Origin: Acidobacteriota bacterium
GTDB taxonomy: Bacteria; Acidobacteriota; Terriglobia; Terriglobales; Acidobacteriaceae
Length of the DNA: 64,000 bases
NCBI GenBank assembly: GCA_019351975.1
Contig: JABBOG010000008.1
Span: 1-64,000 of the forward strand
Direction of reading: 5' to 3'
Part shown: piece after piece, positions 56,015-64,000 of the stretch
Position numbering within the stretch: the first letter of the stretch is position 1
Layout: every line of letters starts with the position of its first letter
Program-made: the position numbers and the translations under genes
The notes under the pieces: model-generated
The model's database searches: none
The model's input: only the letters and a program-made list of their open reading frames with translations
What the model was told of the DNA's origin: nothing

Positions 56015-57703
56015 ATGAACAGGCGCTTCCTCTCGCTCGCCCTTACGGTAGCTTTCGCTACACCGTCTTTGACTCCGGTCGCTTCTGCCAGCGCATACGA
56101 CGCCAACCCCAAGCTCGTCGTCATCCTCGTCCTCGACCAGTTTCGCGGCGACTACCTCGACCGCTACCGTGCGGATTTCAAGACGCCCAATGGATTCAAC
56201 CTCTTCCTGAAGCAGGGTGCTTATTTTCCCGAGTGTTACTACGCCTACGCGAACACCATGACTGCGCCGGGCCACTCGACGATCGGCACCGGAGCCTACA
56301 GCAACGGCCACAATATCGCGGTCAACGACTGGTGGGACCTCAGCCGCTCGACCACCCATGAGTTCTCCTCGGTGGACGACTCCGACTATCCGCTGGTCGG
56401 GGCCTCGGGTGATCCGTCTTCGGGTGCATCGCCGCGCAACGAACTCGCCTCCACGCTCGGCGACGAGGTCGTTCTCGGCACGGGCGGCAAGGCCAAGCTC
56501 TTCGGTGTGTCGCTCAAGGACCGCGCCGCCATCCTCACCTCCGGCCACGCGTCGCGAGGTGCTTACTGGATCGACCACGCCACGGGCCACTTCGAAACCT
56601 CGACCTACTACATGAAGGCACTCCCCGCCTGGGTCAACCAGTTCAACAACGGCGGCCGTCCCGAGCAGGCGCGTAAGGAAGCAGGCGTCTCCGCCGGTGA
56701 CTTCTATGAAAAGGTGGGCGCTGCGCCTGCCGCTGTGAGTTACGAGCTCGACTTCGCGAAGGCACTCATCGCCAGCGAGGGCCTGGGCAAGGATGATGTG
56801 ACCGACGTGCTCACGATCAGCATCTCCTCCACCGACATTCTGGGCCATGAGGTTGGCCCCGACTCACCCCGACAGCGCCAGATGATCGATGCCGTTGACG
56901 TCGATCTGAACGACTTTTTCAACTTCCTGCAGACGCACGTCGATGGTGGGCTCGCCAATGTATGGGTCTCGCTCACGGGCGACCACGGTGTAGCCCCGTC
57001 GCCATCTGTCGCGGCTGCCGAAGGCATGCCCGCAGCGGCTTTCTCCGGCGATGCCATGAACGCCGAATTGAATCGCGAACTCAATGCGCTGCTCTCACCG
57101 AAACAGCCGGAGCGGTTCGTCCTGGGCGGTGAACTCCCTTACATTCAGCTCGACGCCAGGCCGTTTCAGCGGCTCTCCATCAGTGAAGCCGACGCAGAAG
57201 CCCGCGTAGCGTCGCTGGTCCCGGGAGCGCTGGACGCCACTCAGGCCGCGATGCTGAAGGCCGAACCCAACAGCCGCACTCTTCGTCCCGCTACGATCCG
57301 CCGCGTATATACCAAGGTGCAGCTTGCGGCAGGCAATGTTCCAAACACGCAGGAAGGGCAGCTCATCCTGAACAGCTATACCACCAACGGCGGCTGGTGG
57401 GTGATGGTCTCTCCTGGCATGTACCAGATGTCCGGGCACGGCACCTCCGGCACGACCCACTTCAGTCCCTACTCCTACGATCGCCATGTTCCATTAGCGT
57501 TTTACGGTGCGCCGTTCGTGCCCGGGACGTATCTTGAGCGCACGGCGCCGGTCGATATCGCCGCCACCTTCGCGGCGATGCTCAAGGTGAACCAACCCTC
57601 GGCCTGCGTCGGCCATGTGCTCACGGAGGCGCTCAAGCCGTCGGAGTCGACCCCACCACAGAAGGCACGCTCAGCACCGAACGCGCACGAGGGAAATCGT
57701 TAG
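56015..57703 (+). CDS. PafA-like alkaline phosphatase family protein
   Basis: Signal peptide; KLVVILVLDQFRGDYLDRY; nucleophile YANTMTAPGHSTIGTGAYSNGHNI; TGDHGVAPSP; SGHGTSGTTHFSPYSYDRHVPLAFYG. Confidence 0.9.
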   Translation: MNRRFLSLALTVAFATPSLTPVASASAYDANPKLVVILVLDQFRGDYLDRYRADFKTPNGFNLFLKQGAYFPECYYAYANTMTAPGHSTIGTGAYSNGHNIAVNDWWDLSRSTTHEFSSVDDSDYPLVGASGDPSSGASPRNELASTLGDEVVLGTGGKAKLFGVSLKDRAAILTSGHASRGAYWIDHATGHFETSTYYMKALPAWVNQFNNGGRPEQARKEAGVSAGDFYEKVGAAPAAVSYELDFAKALIASEGLGKDDVTDVLTISISSTDILGHEVGPDSPRQRQMIDAVDVDLNDFFNFLQTHVDGGLANVWVSLTGDHGVAPSPSVAAAEGMPAAAFSGDAMNAELNRELNALLSPKQPERFVLGGELPYIQLDARPFQRLSISEADAEARVASLVPGALDATQAAMLKAEPNSRTLRPATIRRVYTKVQLAAGNVPNTQEGQLILNSYTTNGGWWVMVSPGMYQMSGHGTSGTTHFSPYSYDRHVPLAFYGAPFVPGTYLERTAPVDIAATFAAMLKVNQPSACVGHVLTEALKPSESTPPQKARSAPNAHEGNR

Positions 57704-57745
57704 CAGCACCGGTCTGAATGGCAACCCTCTATACTGGTAGCTGGT

Positions 57746-59122
57746 ATGAAAACTTTCTACATCGAAACCTTTGGTTGTCAGATGAACGCGCACGACTCCG
57801 AGAAGGTCGTCGGCACGCTCCTGCGCGAAGGCTACAGCCAGGTTCCTGACGAAGCCGACGCCGGCCTCATCCTCTACAACACCTGCTCGATCCGCGATAA
57901 GGCCGAGCAAAAGGTCTTCCACCGCCTCAACGAGTACAAAAAGATGCAGGGCGAGGGCAAAAAGTTTGCCGTGCTCGGCTGCGTCGCGCAGCAGGAGGGC
58001 AACAAGATCTTCGAGCGCGCACCTTACGTCTCGCTCGTCGCTGGATCGTCTTCTTACCGCAATCTGCCTGACATGCTTGCCCGCCTTGAGGCTGGCGAAA
58101 CCCGCATTACCGGCCTCGATGACCGCCAGACGGACGAGACCTTCGACACCGAGTTCACCGCCCGCACCAACCCGCACCGCGGCTACATCACAATCATCGA
58201 AGGCTGCGATAAATTCTGCTCCTACTGCGTTGTTCCTTACACGCGTGGCAAGGAGCGCAGCCGCACCTCGGCCTCCGTCCTCGCCGAAGCGCAGCGCATC
58301 TCCCACTCCGGTTTTACCGAGATTCAACTGCTCGGCCAAAACGTCAACAGCTATGCTGATCCCAGCGGTAAGCGCACCTTCGCCGAACTTCTGGCCGCCG
58401 TCGGAGAGGTGCAGGGAATTCAGCGCGTCCGCTTCACCACCTCGCACCCGCGCGACTTTACCCGCGACATCGTCGACGTCATCGATGCTGTGCCCACGCT
58501 GTGCGACCACGTTCATCTGCCTGTGCAATCCGGTTCTACCGATGTTCTCCGCGCCATGCAGCGCGAGTACACCCGCGAATGGTACCTTGAACGGATCGCC
58601 TGGACAAAGGCTGCCAAGCGCGATATCTCGCTTACCTCGGACATAATCGTCGGCTTTCCCGGCGAGACCGACCGCGACTTCGAGGACACCATCACGCTGC
58701 TCGACCACGTCGGGTACGACGCCATCTACGGCTTCAAGTACTCACCGCGCCCCAACACTCCGGCCATCCACATGCACGACTCGATTCCTGAAGAGATCAA
58801 GATCGAGCGCCTCGCGATCCTCAACGCCCGCCAGCGCGAGATTCAGCGCACCAACTACGCGCGGCACCTCGGCCACACGATGCCCATCATGGTCGAGCAC
58901 GGTGCCAACTCTCGCGGCCAGATCACCGGCCGCTCTACGCAGAACAAGACCGTCAACTTTACCTGTGAAACCACGCCAGCGATTGGCAGCTACATCGACG
59001 TTCGCATCACGCAGATCTTCCCTAGTTCACTGGTAGGCGAAGCGGCCTCTGCCTCCGTTGCACCCTCTCCGGCGTTGCTCGCACAGCAGGCCCTCAACGC
59101 CCGCTTCAGCGCCGCGCAGTAG
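57746..59122 (+). CDS. miaB: tRNA-2-methylthio-N6-dimethylallyladenosine synthase
   Basis: FYIETFGCQMNAHDSEKV; radical-SAM CDKFCSYCVVPYTRGKERSR; HLPVQSGST; TRAM domain. Confidence 0.96.
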   Translation: MKTFYIETFGCQMNAHDSEKVVGTLLREGYSQVPDEADAGLILYNTCSIRDKAEQKVFHRLNEYKKMQGEGKKFAVLGCVAQQEGNKIFERAPYVSLVAGSSSYRNLPDMLARLEAGETRITGLDDRQTDETFDTEFTARTNPHRGYITIIEGCDKFCSYCVVPYTRGKERSRTSASVLAEAQRISHSGFTEIQLLGQNVNSYADPSGKRTFAELLAAVGEVQGIQRVRFTTSHPRDFTRDIVDVIDAVPTLCDHVHLPVQSGSTDVLRAMQREYTREWYLERIAWTKAAKRDISLTSDIIVGFPGETDRDFEDTITLLDHVGYDAIYGFKYSPRPNTPAIHMHDSIPEEIKIERLAILNARQREIQRTNYARHLGHTMPIMVEHGANSRGQITGRSTQNKTVNFTCETTPAIGSYIDVRITQIFPSSLVGEAASASVAPSPALLAQQALNARFSAAQ

Positions 59123-59788
59123 CTACCTGCCCGAAGCCTCTTCACCCCACGCGAAGGCTCCAGCCTGCGGCAACCCAATGTGCTGCAGCACGCGATGCAC
59201 GTAGTTCTGCGCAATGTCTTCCACCGTCTGCGGATGGTTGTAGAAGGTCGGAATCACCGGAAATACGGTCGCTCCAGCCTCCGTCACGGCCGCCATATTG
59301 CGTATCTGGATCAGGTTCAGCGGCGTCTCGCGCACGCATAGAACAAGCCGTCGCCGCTCCTTCAGGCACACATCCGCAGCGCGCTCGATCAGGTTGCCAG
59401 CGATCCCGTGGGCAATCCCCGCCAGTGTTCCCATGGAGCATGGCAACACCACCATCGCATCCACTGCGCACGATCCCGAGGCGATGGCCGCCCCAATGTC
59501 CTCATGCGCCAGCAGCTCGATCTTGCTCGAAGCCCTACCCACCAGCTTCTCCACCAGAGAGTTACGCGCGCCGATCCCGGTCTCCTCCGCAAATACCCGC
59601 ATCGCGCTTGGAGACACCACCAGATGCACGCGCCGCACGCGTCCATCGTTCTCCGCCGCGCGCAGCATCTCGACGGCGAATATCGATCCGCTCGCGCCCG
59701 TCACGGCCACCACAAGGTTCATTCCGCGGCTAGCGGCGCTCTCATCGGAGAAAGTTGTAGCATCGTAATGCGGTTGCTCGGAAGGCAT
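59123..59788 (-). CDS. ubiX: UbiX-family flavin prenyltransferase
   Basis: NLVVAVTGASGSIFAVEMLRA, VVLPCSMGTLAGIAHGIAGNLIERAADVCLKERRRLVLCVRETPLNLIQIRNM. Start uncertain. Confidence 0.9.
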   Translation of the reverse strand: MPSEQPHYDATTFSDESAASRGMNLVVAVTGASGSIFAVEMLRAAENDGRVRRVHLVVSPSAMRVFAEETGIGARNSLVEKLVGRASSKIELLAHEDIGAAIASGSCAVDAMVVLPCSMGTLAGIAHGIAGNLIERAADVCLKERRRLVLCVRETPLNLIQIRNMAAVTEAGATVFPVIPTFYNHPQTVEDIAQNYVHRVLQHIGLPQAGAFAWGEEASGR

Positions 59789-59891
59789 CGTCCCTATTAT
59801 CGCGGAAAACATACACGGCTCGCACTGCGACCTGCAAACGACGCACACGCCGTGAAAGTATGTGTAGAATTTTGCAACGCAATGGATGCGA

Positions 59892-60467
59892 TCAGCGCAC
59901 GGCAAACGCTACGATCGTCGGCCCATGGAGACCGGAGCGAGTCTCAGCTTCGGCGACCAGTGCCTCTTCTGCCGCACGCCAACTCTGGTCCATCTCGCAG
60001 CGCTCCACTTCTTCCGCGGGCGCATCCACAAAGCAAAGCTCGCAGACAGTCAGGTTCTCATCTTCGTCACGCACCGGCGGCCCAAATGTCCGGCACTGCA
60101 CGGGTCTCGATGCATAAAGATCGCAGGTCCCAGTCGCTGGATCAAGCACCGGGCACGGCTCTTCGTTCGCAAACTCTTCGAAAACGTCTTCATGTTCTGG
60201 TGCCGTAAACAACAACCCCGTCGCAAAATCACCCGGGAAGTCGGTGCGCATCCTGTCCAGCGCCGCGGCGGCTCGCTCGCTGATCCGTGCTGCGACACCC
60301 TTATCAGCCGCCGCCAAACCCGCGCGCAATCGCGCTGCATCCCACTGCGAGATGGCAAACACACCCACGCAGCACTGATTACAGCCCGGCCTGCAGGCCA
60401 ACCACTCGCCTGACCGCTGCGCCGCCGACGCCAGTGCCGCATCGACGATAGGGAACAGTTCATCCAT
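59892..60467 (-). CDS. YkgJ-family cysteine-cluster protein
   Basis: CRPGCNQCCVGVFAIS, CPVLDPATGTCDLYASRPVQCRTFGPP. Confidence 0.85.
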   Translation of the reverse strand: MDELFPIVDAALASAAQRSGEWLACRPGCNQCCVGVFAISQWDAARLRAGLAAADKGVAARISERAAAALDRMRTDFPGDFATGLLFTAPEHEDVFEEFANEEPCPVLDPATGTCDLYASRPVQCRTFGPPVRDEDENLTVCELCFVDAPAEEVERCEMDQSWRAAEEALVAEAETRSGLHGPTIVAFAVR

Positions 60468-60474
60468 ACGCCGG

Positions 60475-61791
60475 TCAGCCTGCCGCCAGCACGCGCTCAA
60501 ACACCTCATCGATGTTCGTCAATTGCCGCCGCACATCGAATGCCTCAGCAATCTTCTCCGGTGACAGCCAAGCCCTGATCTCCGCGTCAGACTCAATCAG
60601 CGATCGGTAGTTCAGGTCGTTCGTCCACGCGTTCATCGCATGTCCCTGCACAAGCCGGTACGCATCTTCGCGACTCATTCCCGCCGCTGCGAGATCAATC
60701 AGCAGCTGCCCGCTGAACACCAGACCATTGGTCGACTCCAGGTTCTTCAGCATCCGCTGCGGGTACACCAGCAACCGCTCCATCAGCGTCGCAGTCTTGT
60801 CCAGCAGATAGTCTGCAAGGATCGTCGTGTCCGGCAGAATGACGCGCTCCGCCGACGAGTGCGAGATGTCCCGCTCATGCCACAGCGCCACGTCCTCCAG
60901 CGCCACCACCGCATTACCGCGCACCACCCGCGCCAACCCGCAGATGTTCTCGCACGTAATCGGGTTGCGCTTGTGCGGCATCGCGCTCGAACCCTTTTGT
61001 CCTGCGGAGAAAAACTCCTCTGCCTCGCGCACCTCTGTGCGTTGTAGATGCCGAATCTCCAGTGCGATCTTGTCCAGCGTTGAGCACAGCACCGCCAGCG
61101 TCGTGATATATGCCGCGTGCCGATCGCGTTGCAGTACCTGCGTCGAAATTAACGCCGGCTTCAGCCCCAGTTCCTCCAGAATCGCAGCTTCATGCGCTGG
61201 CTTCAGTTTGCCGAACGCGCCAACCGCGCCTGAGATTTTTCCCACACGCAAGTCTTCTGCTGCTGCATCAAAACGCGTCATGTTGCGCCCCATCTCGGCA
61301 TACCAGAGCAGCAGCTTCATGCCAAAGGTGGTCGGCTCTGCGTGTACGCCGTGCGTGCGCCCAATCGTCGGCGTATGTTGGAATTCCAAAGCGCGCTTGC
61401 GTAAAACCTCGCGAAGCCTGACAATTCCATCACGAATCAAAGTGGAAGCCTGTACAAATGCTAATCCCTGCGCCGTGTCTACGACGTCCGTGGACGTAAG
61501 CCCGTAGTGCAGCCAGCGTGCATCCGGTCCAACCGACTCGGCTACCGCTGTTGTGAACGCCAGCACGTCATGGCGGGTCTCCGCTTCGATCTCGTGAATG
61601 CGCTCGATCGTAAAGGAGGCACGTTGTTGCAATGCATCGACAGCAGAGGCGGGAACCACGCCCGCACGCGCCAGCGCCGTCGTCGCAGCGATTTCAACGC
61701 GCAGCCAGTTTTCGTACTTGCGTTGCTCAGACCAGATGGCGGCCATCGCTGGCCGTGTGTAGCGGGCGATCATAGATTCTCCGAAGTGCAA
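60475..61791 (-). CDS. purB: adenylosuccinate lyase
   Basis: MIARYTRPAMAAIWSEQRKYENWLRVE, LTSTDVVDTA, SSAMPHKRNPITCENICGLARV. Confidence 0.97.
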   Translation of the reverse strand: MHFGESMIARYTRPAMAAIWSEQRKYENWLRVEIAATTALARAGVVPASAVDALQQRASFTIERIHEIEAETRHDVLAFTTAVAESVGPDARWLHYGLTSTDVVDTAQGLAFVQASTLIRDGIVRLREVLRKRALEFQHTPTIGRTHGVHAEPTTFGMKLLLWYAEMGRNMTRFDAAAEDLRVGKISGAVGAFGKLKPAHEAAILEELGLKPALISTQVLQRDRHAAYITTLAVLCSTLDKIALEIRHLQRTEVREAEEFFSAGQKGSSAMPHKRNPITCENICGLARVVRGNAVVALEDVALWHERDISHSSAERVILPDTTILADYLLDKTATLMERLLVYPQRMLKNLESTNGLVFSGQLLIDLAAAGMSREDAYRLVQGHAMNAWTNDLNYRSLIESDAEIRAWLSPEKIAEAFDVRRQLTNIDEVFERVLAAG

Positions 61792-61850
61792 ATTTCATCG
61801 TTTACAGTTTTTGCGGTGGATGTTTCATCGTACTCGTTAGTGTAACTAGT

Positions 61851-62336
61851 TTGTGTCACTTAGCCGTTGCAAAACTGTCGTTTTGCGATACGATGTTAAA
61901 AGCTAACCCGCCGCCGGAGGAAAAAGAAATGGATGAGTCGCTCCTGAGAAGTCTTGCCGAGTTTCGATTTCAGATGCGGAAGTTCCTCAGTTTCAGTGAG
62001 ATGGCATCGGAGCGGTGCGGTATCCCCGCGCAGCAGTATCAGCTGATCCAGGTCATCGCTGCCATTCCCGAGGGGCAGCAGCCCTCCATCACGTACCTTG
62101 CAGAGCGGATGATCCTCCGGCATAACAGCACGGTAGAGTTGGTCGACCGCGCAGAGCGAGCAGGTCTTGTCTACCGCGAGAGCGATCCAACGGACCTGCG
62201 TCGGTCTCTCGTTCACATCACGTCCGCAGGCCAAAAGCTTCTCGAGCAACTGGTGCAGGAACACATGAGCGAACTGGTGCCGCGTTGCGAGCCGCTGATT
62301 TCGGCGCTTCGCCAACTTCAAGGTTCAGCCGAGTAG
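61851..62336 (+). CDS. MarR-family transcriptional regulator
   Basis: Winged-helix pattern ITYLAERMILRHNSTVELVDRAERAGLVYRESDPTDLRRSLVHITSAGQKLLEQL. Start uncertain. Confidence 0.88.
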   Translation: MCHLAVAKLSFCDTMLKANPPPEEKEMDESLLRSLAEFRFQMRKFLSFSEMASERCGIPAQQYQLIQVIAAIPEGQQPSITYLAERMILRHNSTVELVDRAERAGLVYRESDPTDLRRSLVHITSAGQKLLEQLVQEHMSELVPRCEPLISALRQLQGSAE

Positions 62337-62372
62337 ATCCACGAGTAGATCCATTAGACAGGAGCAGTAGCG

Positions 62373-64000
62373 TTGAGAATCGCAGGTTCAGCCGAAGCAC
62401 TACGGGACTATTCAGCAGATAGCAGAATCCTGTACACCAGTGCTTTAGCCTCCATCCTTGGGGCTCTTGCCGCCGTCGCCGCATGGACGCTCCTCGAGCT
62501 CATAGCACTGTTCACAAACCTCTTCTACTTCCACCAGTGGAGCTTTCTCGATCGAGATCCCTGGCTCGCAGGCCGCCATTGGTGGCTCATCCTTATGCCC
62601 GTGATTGGTGGCCTTCTCGTCGGCTTGATCGCACGCTACATGTGCCCTCGGGTTCGCGGCCACGGTATGCCGGAGGCCGTAGAAACCATCGTCTTCAACG
62701 ACGGAAAAGTACAGCCGCGCGTTGCGATCCTCAAACCAATCGCAACAGCGATCTCTATAGGCTCGGGCGGCCCGTTCGGCGCAGAGGGTCCGGTCATCAT
62801 TACCGGCGGAGCCATCGGTAGCGTTGTGGCGCAGTTGTTACCGATGACTGGCTCGGAACGAACCGTCCTGATGGTCGCGGGTGCTTCGGCGGGCATGGCC
62901 GCAACCTTCAACTGTCCCATGTCGGCGACGCTGCTGGCCGTTGAGATTCTGCTCTTTGAGTGGAAGCCTCGTTCCCTCGTCCCCGTTGCCATCGCCTGCG
63001 TCACAGCGGGCGCCGTGCGCCGCCTGCTACTCGGACCACAGAGTCTTCTGGAGATGATTCCCACAGCCGAACCGGTGTACCACTCCGCGATGCTCGGAGC
63101 GCTTGTGCTCGGCCTCGTTGCTGCCTTCGTCGCTGCCGGCCTTAGCAAGGCGGTCCACTTCTTTGAGACCCAATTCGAGCGCCTGCCCATTCACTGGATG
63201 TGGTGGCCGGCGATTGGCGGTCTCGGCGTGGGCCTCGGGGGCCTCATCTTCCCCAAAGGTCTTGGTGTCGGCTACACCGTCATCCAGCAGATGATCTCGG
63301 GCGATGCTGCGTGGAAACTCCTGCTCGGTATCCTCATCGTCAAGAGCCTCATGTGGGTCTTCTCGCTTGGCTCCAACACCGCGGGCGGAATCCTCGCCCC
63401 GTTGCTGATGATTGGCGGCGCGCTCGGCGCAGCCCTGGGCCACCTCATGCCTATCATGAGTCGAGGAGCGTGGGTGCTGGTCGGCATGACCTCAGTCCTC
63501 TCCGCCGCCATTGGCGCTCCACTCACGTCTGCCATGCTTGCGCTCGAGCTCACGCATAACGGTGGTCTCATGCTTCCCGTGCTGCTCTCCTGTGTCGCTG
63601 CGTATGCCGTCAGTGTTCTCGTCATGCCTCGGTCGATGCTCACAGAAAACCTCAGCCGCCGCGGACTTCACCTCAGCCGCGAGTTCGGCGTCGATCCGCT
63701 CGAGACCATTCTCGTCTCGCAGGCGATGCACACCAGCGTCTTCGCTCTGCCCGAGAACGCAACCCGCAAAGATGCAGCCGACTGGCTGCGCAAGATGGAG
63801 GAACGCGGCAGCGAGGCCTGGTCTCACTGGCAACGCATCTTTCCTCTGGTTGACGCCGATGGACGGCTCACCGGGACGCTTACGCGTGCCCAGATGATCA
63901 ATGCCGCACGTAAGGAAGATCTCACCTGTTTGCTCGCTGACGATGCAAAGCGAGACCCCCGGACCATCTCGCCCTTCAGCACGCTGCGCAACTGCGCCAT
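62373..64000 (+). CDS. CLC-family chloride channel/transporter, 3' truncated by window end
   Basis: Own translation from TTG 62373: RGHGMPEAVETIVFNDG, GSGGPFGAEGPVIITGGAIGSVVAQ, GSNTAGGILAPLLMIGGALGAALG; reading frame open to 64000. Confidence 0.9.
   Translation, partial: MRIAGSAEALRDYSADSRILYTSALASILGALAAVAAWTLLELIALFTNLFYFHQWSFLDRDPWLAGRHWWLILMPVIGGLLVGLIARYMCPRVRGHGMPEAVETIVFNDGKVQPRVAILKPIATAISIGSGGPFGAEGPVIITGGAIGSVVAQLLPMTGSERTVLMVAGASAGMAATFNCPMSATLLAVEILLFEWKPRSLVPVAIACVTAGAVRRLLLGPQSLLEMIPTAEPVYHSAMLGALVLGLVAAFVAAGLSKAVHFFETQFERLPIHWMWWPAIGGLGVGLGGLIFPKGLGVGYTVIQQMISGDAAWKLLLGILIVKSLMWVFSLGSNTAGGILAPLLMIGGALGAALGHLMPIMSRGAWVLVGMTSVLSAAIGAPLTSAMLALELTHNGGLMLPVLLSCVAAYAVSVLVMPRSMLTENLSRRGLHLSREFGVDPLETILVSQAMHTSVFALPENATRKDAADWLRKMEERGSEAWSHWQRIFPLVDADGRLTGTLTRAQMINAARKEDLTCLLADDAKRDPRTISPFSTLRNCA

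Noticed and set aside
62373-64000. CLC protein as a fluoride-specific variant
   Set aside because: The GAEGP motif retains the gating Glu and the sequence fits ordinary CLC proteins; no clear CLC-F signature, and the gene is truncated.

Overview
The window is high-GC bacterial chromosome. The gene content (tig-clpP-clpX-lon, a clpC-type ATPase, LolCD, lineage-specific lipoproteins) and three repeat families I associate with Acidobacteriota suggest a Terriglobia-type genome; this assignment is inference. Nearly all of it is ordinary housekeeping: threonine synthase, a Tig/ClpP/ClpX/Lon proteostasis block, ClpC, Ffh, XerD/XerC, topoisomerase IB, SecA, peptidases, MobA, NAD synthase, PruA, a GH18-NodB-GT2 fusion, SerS, MiaB, UbiX, PurB and a CLC channel running off the end. 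I see no CRISPR array, rRNA, recognisable tRNA, prophage or IS element. The places most worth a second look are: (1) a compact three-gene unit ending in a Fic protein with a non-canonical Fic motif and two unrecognised upstream proteins (22389-24334); (2) a ubiquitin-like MoaD/ThiS protein with residues after its Gly-Gly, translationally coupled to threonine synthase; (3) repeat-like sequences apparently inserted in frame in the essential genes ffh and secA; (4) an intergenic structured element with terminator (about 18259-18360); (5) several proteins with degenerate active sites (DsbA-like, PIG-L-like, receiver domain, GH18 domain); (6) a His-rich N-terminal extension on trigger factor. All family calls come from reading sequence motifs by eye; no database search was run.
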